A stretch of 64,000 nucleotides of DNA from positions 62,001-126,000 of the forward strand of contig NZ_JAAOIX010000010.1 of the NCBI RefSeq assembly GCF_011440395.1, read 5' to 3'. Both the position numbers and the translations under genes were made by a program. This DNA is from Pseudomaricurvus alcaniphilus (GTDB lineage: Bacteria > Pseudomonadota > Gammaproteobacteria > Pseudomonadales > Cellvibrionaceae). Under the pieces are notes generated by a model. The model was not told the origin of the DNA and made no database searches. It worked only from the letters and a program-made list of their open reading frames with translations. This document shows, piece after piece, positions 44,599 through 55,038 of this stretch (positions within the stretch are counted from its first letter, which is position 1; the number at the start of each line of letters is the position of its first letter).

Positions 44599-45627
44599 CT
44601 ATTGCTCTTCCGGCAGGTCCAGTTGCACCAGGGCCTTGCCTGTGGTCTTGCCACTCATCAGCTCGCAGAAGGCCGCCGGCGTGTTGGCGATACCCTTGGT
44701 GATATGTTCCAGCACCTTGATTTTACCGGAGGTAATCCACTCCGCCAGTTGCGCCTGGGCGGCGGGTACCTGGTCGTGGTAGGTGAACAGCAGGAAGCCC
44801 TGCATGGTCAGTTGTCGTGCCACCACTTCCCAGAGATTGGTGATCGGGTTGGGATTTTCAGTGCGATTGTAGTCGGAGATCATGCCGCAGCAGACGATGC
44901 GGCCCTGCACCTTCATGGTCAGCAACATGGCGTTGAGTATGGGGCCGCCAACATTGTCGAAGTAAATATCGACCCCATCGGGTGCCTGCGCCATGACCGC
45001 AGCAGTAATGTCTGTGCAAGTGTTGTAATTGATGGCGCCGTCAAAACCAAAATCATCCACCAGCATTTGCGCTTTGGCGTCGCTACCGACAATGCCGATG
45101 ACACGGCAGCCGCGCTGCTTGGCAATCTGGCCAACCATGCTGCCGGTGGCACCGGCGGCGGCGCTGACGACCACCGTTTGGCCCGCCTTGATGTGGCCGA
45201 TCTCATGCAGGCCGACATAGGCAGTAGTACCCGAGCCGCCCAGCGGGCCGACGTACCAGGACAGTGGCGTGTCGTCCTGGGGCTGCAGTTTTTCCAGCAG
45301 TATGGTGTCGGCGTTGCAGATCGAGTAGTCCTCCCACTGGTTGAGGGCAAACACGATATCACCCACCGCGTAATCCGGGTTGTTGGATTCTATAACCCGC
45401 CCCACCGACGGACCGCGCACAACGCCACCCAGGGGAATCGGTTCGAAATAGTTGGCTTTGCCTTCCAGCCAGCCGCGGATCGCCGGCTCCAGCGAAAAGT
45501 ACAGGTTGCGAATCAGGAATTGCCCCGCACCAGGTGTCGGCACGGGCGTTTCGATCATGGAAAAGTTATCCACTTGCGGCACGCCATGGGCGTGTGAAGC
45601 CAGGGTGATCTGACGGTTCTTCAACAT
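44599..45627 (-). CDS. NADP-dependent oxidoreductase, CurA type
   Basis: A 342-residue zinc-free medium-chain reductase starting at ATG 45627, 4 bp after the ferredoxin stop. Motifs: NLYFSLEPAIRGWLEGKANY, cofactor loop VVVSAAAGATGSMVGQIAKQ, INYNT, and GVDIYFDNVGGPILNAM. It probably reduces a conjugated enone with NADPH. It is the last gene of the nine-gene operon that begins at 54054; the terminator follows at 44533-44494. Confidence 0.92.
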   Translation of the reverse strand: MLKNRQITLASHAHGVPQVDNFSMIETPVPTPGAGQFLIRNLYFSLEPAIRGWLEGKANYFEPIPLGGVVRGPSVGRVIESNNPDYAVGDIVFALNQWEDYSICNADTILLEKLQPQDDTPLSWYVGPLGGSGTTAYVGLHEIGHIKAGQTVVVSAAAGATGSMVGQIAKQRGCRVIGIVGSDAKAQMLVDDFGFDGAINYNTCTDITAAVMAQAPDGVDIYFDNVGGPILNAMLLTMKVQGRIVCCGMISDYNRTENPNPITNLWEVVARQLTMQGFLLFTYHDQVPAAQAQLAEWITSGKIKVLEHITKGIANTPAAFCELMSGKTTGKALVQLDLPEEQ

Positions 45628-45631
45628 TTTT

Positions 45632-45949
45632 TTAATCCAGTTTGATTTGCAGGTTGCCATCGTCAGCGACGCTGATGTCGTAAGTCTTCAGCGGTACTTT
45701 GGTGAGTTCGCCCTTGGGTACGCCGGTGCGTAGGTCGAACCTTACACCGTGCAGGGGGCAGGAGAGAAAGCAGTTGCGAATGCGGCCTTCCTGCAACTCC
45801 GAGCGCTGGTGGGTGCACATATTGTCGACCGCATAGTAGTTGCCACTGGCTTTGCAAACGAGAATGTTCTTGCCCGCAACGGTGACGGCTTTGCTGCTGT
45901 TTTCGGCCAGCTCGGCGGCTGGAAAGAGAGCGTGTAGTTTGGTATCCAT
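45632..45949 (-). CDS. Rieske-type [2Fe-2S] ferredoxin
   Basis: A 105-residue soluble ferredoxin starting at ATG 45949. Cluster ligands are in CTHQRSELQEG and CPLHGVRFD (C-x-H, then C-x2-H). It fits electron carriers of multicomponent ring-hydroxylating oxygenases (BphA3/NirD-like). It lies 123 bp after a Rieske alpha gene in the same operon and is the only such ferredoxin in the window, so it may serve several alpha subunits. No matching NADH-ferredoxin reductase is present. Confidence 0.93.
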   Translation of the reverse strand: MDTKLHALFPAAELAENSSKAVTVAGKNILVCKASGNYYAVDNMCTHQRSELQEGRIRNCFLSCPLHGVRFDLRTGVPKGELTKVPLKTYDISVADDGNLQIKLD

Positions 45950-46072
45950 GGGAGTTCTCTGGTCTTGTTGCTGTGGTGCTCTTACTGTCGCATGTTCACT
46001 TCTCGCCGTCACCTCTGGGGTCTGTCGGGAAGAAGCCGGGCCGCAGGATACTGCAGCCCGCTGCGACAGGTC

Positions 46073-47455
46073 TCAGGCATTCAGGTATTTGTCGATGGTC
46101 TGGTGCATATGGCGAATGCGACTCTCCTGGTAACTGGCGAGGCTGACTGCTCCTTTTTTCGATGCCAGCATACCGCGCTGCACGGCGGGCATATTGCTGT
46201 CATCCTGATCGAAGACCGGCCCCAGGCCGCCCAGTTCTTTGGCCTCACTGAAGGCCTGGTCGGGCCGCAATACGGTTTTTTGGGCCGACTCGGGACGCTG
46301 GCTACCTTTCGGGTAGCGCATCAGCAACATGGTCTCGAAAATGCAGCTGTTGTGGTCGTCGCCGTTGGGCAGAAAGCGATAGACAATATTGCCGTGGTAG
46401 CCGGTCCACACCTGAAAGTTGGGAAATGCGCTGTACAAAATCGCGTCCTCCAGCTCCGACATGGTGGCGTCGTCCAGGCTTTCGCCGATGATGTCGCTGA
46501 ACATTTTGCGATTGGTTTCGGCCACGTATTTGCGTGCGGTCAGGCCCTCGGGCATTTCGTGGCCCTCGGCGCTGTCGGTGGCCATGCGCCCGGACAGCTC
46601 GAGAATATCGCGCATGGTGTCTGCTTCCGTGACGCCCGGCAGGTGCGGGCTGGCCACGCCCATGGGGGTGACCGACCGGCTGACGTTGTCACCGAAGGTG
46701 TCGTATTGGGAATTGGCGTCGCCGGTGAAGGTCAAGATCTCGCGATGGGTGGCGATGGTGTGGAAAGACTCCATAAACGCCTCGGCCCCCACTTTCCAGT
46801 TGCACTGCACCACTCGCTGCACATGGGCACCTTTGTAGTAATCGTGCAGCGGGAAGCGCGCAAAGTGCTCGGGCAGCGGTTTCAGGAACTCTTCCAGAGG
46901 CTCGGCGTTTTCGTCAAAATTGATAAAGACAAACCCGCCCCAGGTACCTACTTTGACCTGCGGCAGGCGCATGTCTTTTTCTTCAAAATGGCGGAAGTCC
47001 CACTGGCAGGGGATGCCCTTGAATTCGCCGTCGAGGCTCCAGGTGGCACCGTGGAAGGGGCATTTGAATTCCTGCACGCAGCCGTCGTCATCGCGCAGGA
47101 TTCGACCGCGGTGCAGGCAGGAGTTGATAAAGCCCTTGATTTCGTTTGCCGACGAACGCACCACAATCACCGACTGATTGATCACCTCGTAGATATGGTG
47201 ATCGCCGACCTCGGGGATATCCTCCTCGCGACAGGCCATCTGCCAAACTTTGGGCCACAGTTTCTTTTTTTCCAGTTCGTGAAATTCACGCCCAACCCAG
47301 CGCGCGACATCGAGGTCTTCGTCGCCCATATACGGGTTGGTATTTTCACGCAGGTAGGCTGGTACTTCGACCTCTTCCTGGTCGAGCAGATCCTGGTAGC
47401 TGGTACCCTGGCAGCGCTCGTCGCCCTGCTGTTTGACTTTAATCAATTCGCTCAT
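46073..47455 (-). CDS. Rieske oxygenase alpha subunit
   Basis: A 460-residue oxygenase component. Rieske ligands: CLHRGRILRDDDG and CPFHGATWSL (F in place of Y, and GAT in place of GW). Iron site: CNWKVGAEAFMESFHTIATH, lacking the usual N-F after the aspartate position, where A-F-M-E-S appears. The broken copy at 33240 belongs to the same subgroup. It sits between a thiolase and the ferredoxin in the nine-gene operon, so this is the oxygenase most clearly tied to CoA-thioester chemistry. Confidence 0.93.
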   Translation of the reverse strand: MSELIKVKQQGDERCQGTSYQDLLDQEEVEVPAYLRENTNPYMGDEDLDVARWVGREFHELEKKKLWPKVWQMACREEDIPEVGDHHIYEVINQSVIVVRSSANEIKGFINSCLHRGRILRDDDGCVQEFKCPFHGATWSLDGEFKGIPCQWDFRHFEEKDMRLPQVKVGTWGGFVFINFDENAEPLEEFLKPLPEHFARFPLHDYYKGAHVQRVVQCNWKVGAEAFMESFHTIATHREILTFTGDANSQYDTFGDNVSRSVTPMGVASPHLPGVTEADTMRDILELSGRMATDSAEGHEMPEGLTARKYVAETNRKMFSDIIGESLDDATMSELEDAILYSAFPNFQVWTGYHGNIVYRFLPNGDDHNSCIFETMLLMRYPKGSQRPESAQKTVLRPDQAFSEAKELGGLGPVFDQDDSNMPAVQRGMLASKKGAVSLASYQESRIRHMHQTIDKYLNA

Positions 47456-47484
47456 TATTGCGGTCCTCTGGATCGTTATTGTGA

Positions 47485-48627
47485 CTATCTGGTAATAATG
47501 TTGACGCCACTGACACCGGGGGCGCCGTAGACGTGGGTGTAACCCACGGCCGGGTCATTGGGTACCTGGCGGGCACCGCCTTCGCCGCGCAGTTGCACAC
47601 ACACTTCGTAGACCTGGCGCAGGCCGGATGCGCCCACCGGCTCGCCGTTGGCGAGACAACCGCCATCGGTGTTGACCGGCATTCGTCCGCCTATTTGTGT
47701 CGCTCCGTCGCGCAGCAGTTGTTCCTGCTCGCCGTGCTCGCAAAAACCGTTCTCGGCCATGTGAATAATTTCGGTGCCGCTGTCGGTATCCTGCAATTGC
47801 ATGACATCCACATCTTCGGGGCCGATGCCAGCCAGTTCAAACGCCATGCGCGAGGCGGTGACGGTGGGGGCGTCGGCCACGTGCATGGCCTGGGACGGGG
47901 CGAACACCTCAAAGCTGCCGTAGTGGCGGGTGCGCACGGCGGCGGCCTTGAGCAACAGCGGCTTGCGGGTAAACTGCCGCGCCTTGTCGGCGTTACATAA
48001 AATCAGTGCGGCGCCGCCCTCGGCCGGGCTGCAGAACATGTATTTGCGCAGCGGGTCGCTGACCATGGCCGAGTTGGCAATGTCCGCATAACTCAGGGGC
48101 TGCTGGCGCCAGGCGGTGGGCGTGAGTGAGCCGTTGGCAAAGGCTTTTTCCGAAACCCGCACCAGCGCGTCCTCGCTGATGCCGTGGTCATGCATATAGC
48201 GTTGAATCTTCATGGCGAAGAACTGGGTGGTCAGCATCAGCCCGGTTTCGCCGTACCAGTCGTCCAGCCCCCAGTCTGCCGGCTGCGGGTTAAAAGCACC
48301 GCGCGGGTGCTTGTCGAAACCCACCACCACGCCGAGATCGTATTGGCCGGATTTAATGGCGCTGTAGGCGGCGTGCAGCGAACTGCCGCCGGTGGCGCAG
48401 CCATTCCAGATGTTGGTGAACTGCAGGCTGGTTAGCCCCAATTCGTTGACCAGCGAATCGGCGTTGCCGGCATCCTGGCTGCCGCCGTAGGCGAATTGCA
48501 TATCTTTCCAGCTGAGGCCGGCGTCGGCCAGGGCCGCGCGCACTGCGGCGGCCCCCTGCTGTAAACCGGACATATCCGGGCTGCGGCCGAATCGGTGCAG
48601 GCCAATACCGATAATTGCTACTTCCAT
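47485..48627 (-). CDS. SCP2-type thiolase
   Basis: A 380-residue thiolase of the lipid-transfer-protein/SCP-x group. The nucleophile cysteine is in WNGCATGGSSLHAAYSAI. The C-terminal motif reads NTDGGCLANGEPVGASGLRQ, with GEP where classical thiolases have GHP, a form I recall as common in this group. It overlaps the DUF35 gene by 10 bp. SCP2-thiolase plus DUF35 pairs act as thiolases or aldol lyases (for example in steroid side-chain removal), so this pair probably cleaves a CoA ester. Confidence 0.92.
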   Translation of the reverse strand: MEVAIIGIGLHRFGRSPDMSGLQQGAAAVRAALADAGLSWKDMQFAYGGSQDAGNADSLVNELGLTSLQFTNIWNGCATGGSSLHAAYSAIKSGQYDLGVVVGFDKHPRGAFNPQPADWGLDDWYGETGLMLTTQFFAMKIQRYMHDHGISEDALVRVSEKAFANGSLTPTAWRQQPLSYADIANSAMVSDPLRKYMFCSPAEGGAALILCNADKARQFTRKPLLLKAAAVRTRHYGSFEVFAPSQAMHVADAPTVTASRMAFELAGIGPEDVDVMQLQDTDSGTEIIHMAENGFCEHGEQEQLLRDGATQIGGRMPVNTDGGCLANGEPVGASGLRQVYEVCVQLRGEGGARQVPNDPAVGYTHVYGAPGVSGVNIITR

Positions 48628-49061
48628 GCCTGGTCCTCCTCAACGGCGCTGAAACTGAACGTCATAATCTGGTTGCCGCTGGCATCGGTGCGGAATGGCA
48701 CGATGTTTAACTGCATGGGCATGCCGATGGCCAATTGCTCCCTGGTGCTGGGCTCGAGGCGCGCTTCCACCCGCACACCACCGGGCATTTCCACGTAGCC
48801 GACGCCGTAGGGGCGGAAGCTGGCTTCGGTTTCGTCGCTGTGGTAGGGCTGCTTGGGCATAAAGGTCTGGATGGTCCAGGTCCAGAGCGTACCGCGATCG
48901 CCCAGTTCCACCACCTCGGTGTCGCGACCGCTGCAACTGCGACAATCGACCTGGGCAGGAAAGGCGGTCTCGCCGCACTGTTTGCAGCGACTGCCAAGCA
49001 ACTGCGGTCTCGACGATGGCCAGGTAAAAAGTCCTTTGTGGATCGGTATTTGTTCGCTCAT
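48618..49061 (-). CDS. DUF35 (zinc ribbon, OB-fold) thiolase partner
   Basis: A 147-residue protein. The rubredoxin-like zinc ribbon is complete: CKQCGETAFPAQVDCRSC (two Cys-x2-Cys pairs). An OB fold follows with GRDTEVVELGDRGTLWTWTI, PYGVGYVEMPGGVRVEARLE and IVPFRTDASGNQI. Such proteins bind acyl-CoA and assemble with SCP2-type thiolases or aldolases. It overlaps the thiolase start by 10 bp and is 9 bp after the E3 gene. Confidence 0.93.
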   Translation of the reverse strand: MSEQIPIHKGLFTWPSSRPQLLGSRCKQCGETAFPAQVDCRSCSGRDTEVVELGDRGTLWTWTIQTFMPKQPYHSDETEASFRPYGVGYVEMPGGVRVEARLEPSTREQLAIGMPMQLNIVPFRTDASGNQIMTFSFSAVEEDQAWK

Positions 49062-49070
49062 GATGCGGTC

Positions 49071-50462
<1,392 letters not shown>

Positions 50463-50472
50463 GCTCACTCCG

Positions 50473-52002
50473 TTATCCCAGCATGGTGGCCGGCTGCTCG
50501 AGGTAGCCCTTGAGCACGGACATGAATTGTGCGGCCACGGCGCCATCGATGATGCGGTGGTCGCTGGACAGGGTCAGGCTGACCACAGTGGCGACCGCCA
50601 GCTGGCCATTTTTGACCACCGGTCGCTGCTCGCCGGCACCGACCGCCAGAATGGCGCCTTGCGGTGGATTGATAATGGCGTCGAACTGTTTAATGCCGAA
50701 CATGCCGAGATTGGAGATGCAGAAGCTGCCGCCCTGGAACTCATTGGGCTTCAGGCGATTGAGTTTGGCCCGTGTCGCCAGGTCGCGCACCTCATTGGAA
50801 ATGGCGATCAGGCCCTTGCTGTTGGCCTGTTTGACGATGGGGGTAATCAGGCCCTCGTCGATGGCGACCGCCACCGAAATATCGGCATCCCGGAAGTATT
50901 TCACCTGCTCGCCATCGAACTGCACATTAATTGCGGGCACCCTGGTGAGAGCACTGGCGCAGGCCTTGACGATAAAATCGTTGACCGAAATTTTGGCATT
51001 GGTATTGGCGTCGTTGAGCTGCTTGCGCACCGCCAGCAGGGCGTCCAGTTCGGCGTCGATCTGCACTCGGAAATGGGGCGCGGTCTGCTTGGAGGCCTGC
51101 AGTCGGGCGGCAATGGTCTTGCGCATGCCGCTCATGGCCTGCAGTTCAAACGCCTCTTCGACGGCGACCTCGGTGGCAGTGCTGGAGGGCTTGGCCTGGA
51201 GTTTGTTGTGCAGCGCCGCGGCGGCCTCAACATCTGCCTTGCAGACCCGGCCGCGATCGCCGCTCACCCGGCACTGGTGCAGGTTGATGCCCAGGTCACG
51301 GGCCAGCCGGCGGGCGACGGGTGTGGCCTTCACGGTGCTGTCGTCCGGGTAGCGTGGCGCGTGGCTGGAGGATGCAGTGTGGGCGCCGATCAACTGGCCG
51401 CCGGCGGCACTCACTGCCGCGTCCAGGTCGCGCTTGGAAACCCGGCCGTGGCGGCCAGTAGCACTGATGTTGTTGAGGTTGACGCCGTATTCAGCGGCCA
51501 GCCGACGGGCAACGGGAGAGGCGGCGACGCCGCTGTCGTCAGCACCTGCGGCCAGCTTGCTCATGGCATCGGGCGCGTTGGGCTTTGTGTCCGCCTTGGC
51601 CGGCGCCGGCGCTGCAGTGGTTGCCTGCGCGGCTGCAGGCGGTGAGGACTTCTCTGCAGGGGTTGAAGACTTCTCTGCAGGGGTTGAAGACTCTGCAGGA
51701 GCCGCAGCGGCGGTATGACTGGCGATAAAGGCCTGAATATCCGCATCACTGGTATTGGCGTCCGCGAGCACACCGAGCAGGGCGCCCACCGCCAGGGTGT
51801 CGCCAGGCTGGCCGACGATGGCGCGCAGGATACCGCTGTTAGTGGCGGTAACGGTGTTGACGATCTTGCTGGTCTCCACATCCACCAGGTCGTCGCCCGC
51901 ATTTACCTGGGCGCCAATCTCTACATGCCAGGAGTTGATATCGCCCTCGGCCATTTCCATGCCCCATTTGGGCATATTGATCGGCTTGATTTGTGCAGAC
52001 AT
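50473..52002 (-). CDS. 2-oxoacid dehydrogenase E2 with two peripheral binding domains
   Basis: A 509-residue acyltransferase. One lipoyl domain (1-80) with K46 in VETSKIVNT. A linker rich in A, P, S and T has repeats of the form S-T-P-A-E-K. Two peripheral subunit-binding domains then follow at about 161-197 (ASPVARRLAAEYGVNL) and 226-262 (ATPVARRLARDLGINL); the usual number is one. The catalytic domain (about 275-509) ends with H482 and D486 in SSDHRIIDGAVAAQF. It transfers the acyl group from the E1 reaction to CoA. Architecture is read directly; substrate is not known. Confidence 0.94.
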   Translation of the reverse strand: MSAQIKPINMPKWGMEMAEGDINSWHVEIGAQVNAGDDLVDVETSKIVNTVTATNSGILRAIVGQPGDTLAVGALLGVLADANTSDADIQAFIASHTAAAAPAESSTPAEKSSTPAEKSSPPAAAQATTAAPAPAKADTKPNAPDAMSKLAAGADDSGVAASPVARRLAAEYGVNLNNISATGRHGRVSKRDLDAAVSAAGGQLIGAHTASSSHAPRYPDDSTVKATPVARRLARDLGINLHQCRVSGDRGRVCKADVEAAAALHNKLQAKPSSTATEVAVEEAFELQAMSGMRKTIAARLQASKQTAPHFRVQIDAELDALLAVRKQLNDANTNAKISVNDFIVKACASALTRVPAINVQFDGEQVKYFRDADISVAVAIDEGLITPIVKQANSKGLIAISNEVRDLATRAKLNRLKPNEFQGGSFCISNLGMFGIKQFDAIINPPQGAILAVGAGEQRPVVKNGQLAVATVVSLTLSSDHRIIDGAVAAQFMSVLKGYLEQPATMLG

Positions 52003-52004
52003 AA

Positions 52005-53051
52005 CTAGGCTCCCATGACGTCCCGAACGGCGGCAATGATTTTCTCCGTGCTCGGAATGTAAGCGTCTTCCAGTTCCGGGGCGAAGGGGACCGGCGTGTG
52101 CGGTGCGGTAACGGTGCGAATCGGCGCCCTGAGGCTGTAAAAGCCTTTCTCGGCGACAATCCCGGCGATATCGGAGGCGAGACCGCAGCGGGGGTTGCCC
52201 TCATCCACAACCACCAGGCGCCCGGTGACCTCGATACTTTCAAGAATGGCCTCGTCGTCCAGCGGCGACACCGTGCGCGGGTCAATTACATCGCAACTGA
52301 TGCCCTCTTTGGCGAGGATGTCTGCCGCCTGTATGGCGCGGGGAACCATATTGGATATGGCGACAATGGTCACATCGGTGCCCTGGCGCGGAAACGCAGC
52401 CTCACCAAAGGGAATACAATACAGCTCGTCCGGTACTTCGCACTTGGTGTCGTACATGATCTTGTGTTCGAGAAAAATGACCGGGTCGTCATCGCGAATG
52501 GCTTGTACCATAAGCCCTTTGGCATCGTAGGCGTTGCTGGGCATAACCACTTTCAGGCCGGGCATGTGGGTGACCACCGAGTGCAACATGCTGGAGTGCT
52601 GGGCGCCGGCGCGCCAGCCGCCGCCGACCGTGCCGCGAATCACCATCGGGGTCTTCGACTTGCCGCCAAACATGTAGCGGAATTTGGCCGCCTGGTTGAA
52701 AATCTGGTCGAAGCAGACGCCGATAAAGTCAAAGAACATCAGCTCGGCGACCGGGCGCAGGCCGTTGTTGGCGGCGCCAGCGGCAGCGCCGATAATGGCG
52801 GATTCGCTGATCGGCGTATCGATAACGCGCTCGCGGCCAAATTCAGGTTGCAGGCCCTTGGTGACGCCAAATACGCCACCGTAGGCATCGTCCTGGCCCG
52901 GGGCACCGGCACCGCCGGATACCTCTTCGCCCATGACAATCACGGTGGGGTCGCGGCGCATTTCCTGGCGCAGGGCATCGTTGATCGCTTCGCGGTAAGT
53001 CTTGACGGATGTCTTGCCGGCGACTTGCGGGTTATTGGAATGATTGGTCAT
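52005..53051 (-). CDS. 2-oxoacid dehydrogenase E1 component, beta subunit
   Basis: A 348-residue transketolase-like subunit. Motifs: REAINDALRQEMRRDPTVIV, GEEVSGGAGAPGQDDAYGG, DTPISESAIIGAAAGAANNG, and VIDPRTVSPLDDEAILES in the C-terminal domain. It forms the alpha2beta2 thiamine-diphosphate enzyme with the adjacent gene. It is 2 bp before E2. The family type resembles acetoin/branched-chain-like dehydrogenases (AcoB-like). Confidence 0.95.
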   Translation of the reverse strand: MTNHSNNPQVAGKTSVKTYREAINDALRQEMRRDPTVIVMGEEVSGGAGAPGQDDAYGGVFGVTKGLQPEFGRERVIDTPISESAIIGAAAGAANNGLRPVAELMFFDFIGVCFDQIFNQAAKFRYMFGGKSKTPMVIRGTVGGGWRAGAQHSSMLHSVVTHMPGLKVVMPSNAYDAKGLMVQAIRDDDPVIFLEHKIMYDTKCEVPDELYCIPFGEAAFPRQGTDVTIVAISNMVPRAIQAADILAKEGISCDVIDPRTVSPLDDEAILESIEVTGRLVVVDEGNPRCGLASDIAGIVAEKGFYSLRAPIRTVTAPHTPVPFAPELEDAYIPSTEKIIAAVRDVMGA

Positions 53052-53082
53052 TTCTCGGCATCCTTAGAATAAGCGGTAAACA

Positions 53083-54054
53083 TCAGTATGAGCAGTAAAC
53101 ATCGGCCAGCAGGTCGGTGGCGGGGTCGGGGTGTGGCGCGGCCAGGGCATCCGCCACCGCCTGCTCAATGGCAACGGCTGTGGTCTCGTCAATTTCATTC
53201 ATGACGGACTCCTGCAGCCAGCCCTCGGCAATTACTCGCTCACGGAATTTTTTCAGGCAGTCCTGTTGCTGGCGCGCGAGCTTGATTTCATCCTTGCCGC
53301 GATACAGTTGCGGGTCGCCAATAAAGTGGCCGTCAAAGCGCACGCACATGGCCTCGATGGAGGTGGGGCCGCCGCCATTGCGGGCCCGTTCAATGGCGGT
53401 TTTTATGGCCTCGTAGGTGGCGAAGAAGTCCAGGCCGTCGACGCACTCGGCGGGCATGCCGAAGCCGGCATTGCGTTCGGTAAGGCTCTCGCAACCCAGG
53501 GCGTAGTTGGCGGCAGTGCCCTCGCCGTAGCCATTGTTCTCATAAATAAAGATATGCGGCAGCTTCAGGACTACGGCCATGTTCATGGCCTCGAGCACCG
53601 TGCCCTGGTTGGCGCTGCCATCGCCGCCGAAGGAGAGGGCGATATTTTTTGTGCCCAGGGTTTTGGCGGCCAGTGCGGCGCCGTTGCAGAGCGGTGGGCC
53701 GCCACCGACAATCGCATTGGCGCCGAGCATACCTTTGTCGATATCGGCGATGTGCATGGAGCCGCCCTTGCCCTTGCAGAGGCCGGTAGCGCGACCCATG
53801 ATTTCTTTCATCATGCCGCCGACGTCGCAGCCCTTGGCGATGCAGTGGCCGTGGCCGCGATGGGTGCTGCCAATAATGTCCTTGTCGGACAGGTCGATAC
53901 AGGCGGCCACAGCGACGGCTTCCTGGCCATTGGAGACATGGGTGAAGCCGGGAATATTGCCTCCCTCGAACTCCTTGACGCAGCGCTCTTCAAACTCGCG
54001 GATGGTTTTCATGGTGCGATAGGCTCGCAGGAGAAACTCTGTCTGGTAGGGCAT
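53083..54054 (-). CDS. 2-oxoacid dehydrogenase E1 component, alpha subunit
   Basis: A 323-residue thiamine-diphosphate subunit. The AAGGAGG at the start lies only 1 nt before ATG 54060 but 7 nt before ATG 54054, so the second is preferred. Motifs: STHRGHGHCIAKG, GKGGSMH and the ThDP site FGGDGSANQGTVLEAMNMA followed by IYENNGYGEGT. The sequence resembles AcoA (acetoin dehydrogenase) type subunits. It is the first gene of the nine-gene operon and faces a TetR gene across a region with several dyads. Confidence 0.95.
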   Translation of the reverse strand: MPYQTEFLLRAYRTMKTIREFEERCVKEFEGGNIPGFTHVSNGQEAVAVAACIDLSDKDIIGSTHRGHGHCIAKGCDVGGMMKEIMGRATGLCKGKGGSMHIADIDKGMLGANAIVGGGPPLCNGAALAAKTLGTKNIALSFGGDGSANQGTVLEAMNMAVVLKLPHIFIYENNGYGEGTAANYALGCESLTERNAGFGMPAECVDGLDFFATYEAIKTAIERARNGGGPTSIEAMCVRFDGHFIGDPQLYRGKDEIKLARQQQDCLKKFRERVIAEGWLQESVMNEIDETTAVAIEQAVADALAAPHPDPATDLLADVYCSY

Positions 54055-54120
54055 TGGCATGCCTCCTTGTAATTGTTTATAAACAGGCGATGCTCCAGAC
54101 TATACCGCTTTTTAATAAAA

Positions 54121-54138
54121 AAACAAGCCTGATGGTTT
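54121..54138. promoter_or_regulatory. Candidate shared operator upstream of the nine-gene operon
   Basis: AAACA-AGCCTGAT-GGTTT, one mismatch, 67 bp before the E1 alpha start. Nearby are two further dyads, TGTTTATAAACA (54074-54085) and AAACAG-GCGG-CTGTTT (54211-54226). Confidence 0.5.
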
Positions 54139-54222
54139 TGGAAAGTGTACAATATTGACAAATTTCCATGACTTATTTAAAAAATAGTCATGCTTATTTT
54201 TATTTTGGAAAAACAGGCGGCT

Positions 54223-54259
54223 GTTTGTTATTCTGACAGGCGTGAGTTTGTTATTCTGA
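54223..54259 (+). repeat. Direct repeat in TetR leader
   Basis: GTTTGTTATTCTGA occurs at 54223-54236 and again at 54246-54259, 36 bp before the TetR start. The first copy overlaps the dyad AAACAG-GCGG-CTGTTT. Confidence 0.7.
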
Positions 54260-54294
54260 AAAGCTTTGAATTATGGGAAAAGGACAGTGATTCT

Positions 54295-54993
54295 ATGGAC
54301 ACAGTAGACGCCAAAGTGGAAGTTGGAGATGCCCCGGCCAAGCCGCGAGCGAGCAGGCCCAAGCGCAATGAGAAGGGCTGGCAGGCTGAAAAGAGTGCCA
54401 TGACCCGCACTGCGATTCTGAATGCCGCCTGCCAGTGCCTGATAGAGCTGGGTTATGCCAATACCACCACCGCGCTGATCGCCAGCCACGCCAATGTCTC
54501 CCGCGGGGCGATGATGCATCATTTTCCGTCGCGGATGTCGGTCATCAAGGCGGTGATCGATTACCTGCACGAGCTGCGGCTGAGGGAGTACCAGGAGCTG
54601 ATGGCCGATATCGATGACCCGAACGTAAAGCTCTCCAAGGAGAGTATTCGCAAGTCGGTGGATTCGGCCTGGCGCTATGTCAACCTGCCTTCCTTTATTG
54701 CCTACCAGGAACTGCTGATGGCGTCGCGTACCGATGCCGAGCTGAAAAAAGTCATCGAGCCGGTGGAGAAGGATTTTGAGAAGCAGTTTCTCAATACTGT
54801 CAAGTTGGTGTTTCCCCACTGGGAGAAAGTGGAAGCTCTGGAGGCGTCCCACGATTTGGTGCAGTTCCTGATGAAGGGCATGGCGCTCAGTCATATGTCC
54901 GTGCGCAAGAATGCCCGCGCCAAACGGGTCAGAACTCACCTGACCAATATCCTCTACCAGATTTATGAGGAGTCGCTGCGCGGCAGCGAGTAG
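54295..54993 (+). CDS. TetR family regulator
   Basis: A 232-residue regulator. The N-terminal extension (1-35) is basic and proline-rich; the helix-turn-helix reads RTAILNAACQCLIELGYANT and ASHANVSRGAMMHHFP. The start at ATG 54295 follows AAGGAC. The ligand domain is helical with a WRYVNLPSFIAYQELLMASR segment. It is divergent from the nine-gene operon, with several dyads between. Good candidate for the operon's controller. Confidence 0.93.
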   Translation: MDTVDAKVEVGDAPAKPRASRPKRNEKGWQAEKSAMTRTAILNAACQCLIELGYANTTTALIASHANVSRGAMMHHFPSRMSVIKAVIDYLHELRLREYQELMADIDDPNVKLSKESIRKSVDSAWRYVNLPSFIAYQELLMASRTDAELKKVIEPVEKDFEKQFLNTVKLVFPHWEKVEALEASHDLVQFLMKGMALSHMSVRKNARAKRVRTHLTNILYQIYEESLRGSE

Positions 54994-55038
54994 ACGGGTG
55001 CGTCCAGCAATGAGACAGAGATTATCGGGGAGAGGGTC

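Noticed and set aside
45965-47530. Plus-strand frame of 521 codons opposite the Rieske gene at 46073
   Set aside because: Antisense shadow; composition is unlike the neighbouring real genes and no motif is seen.
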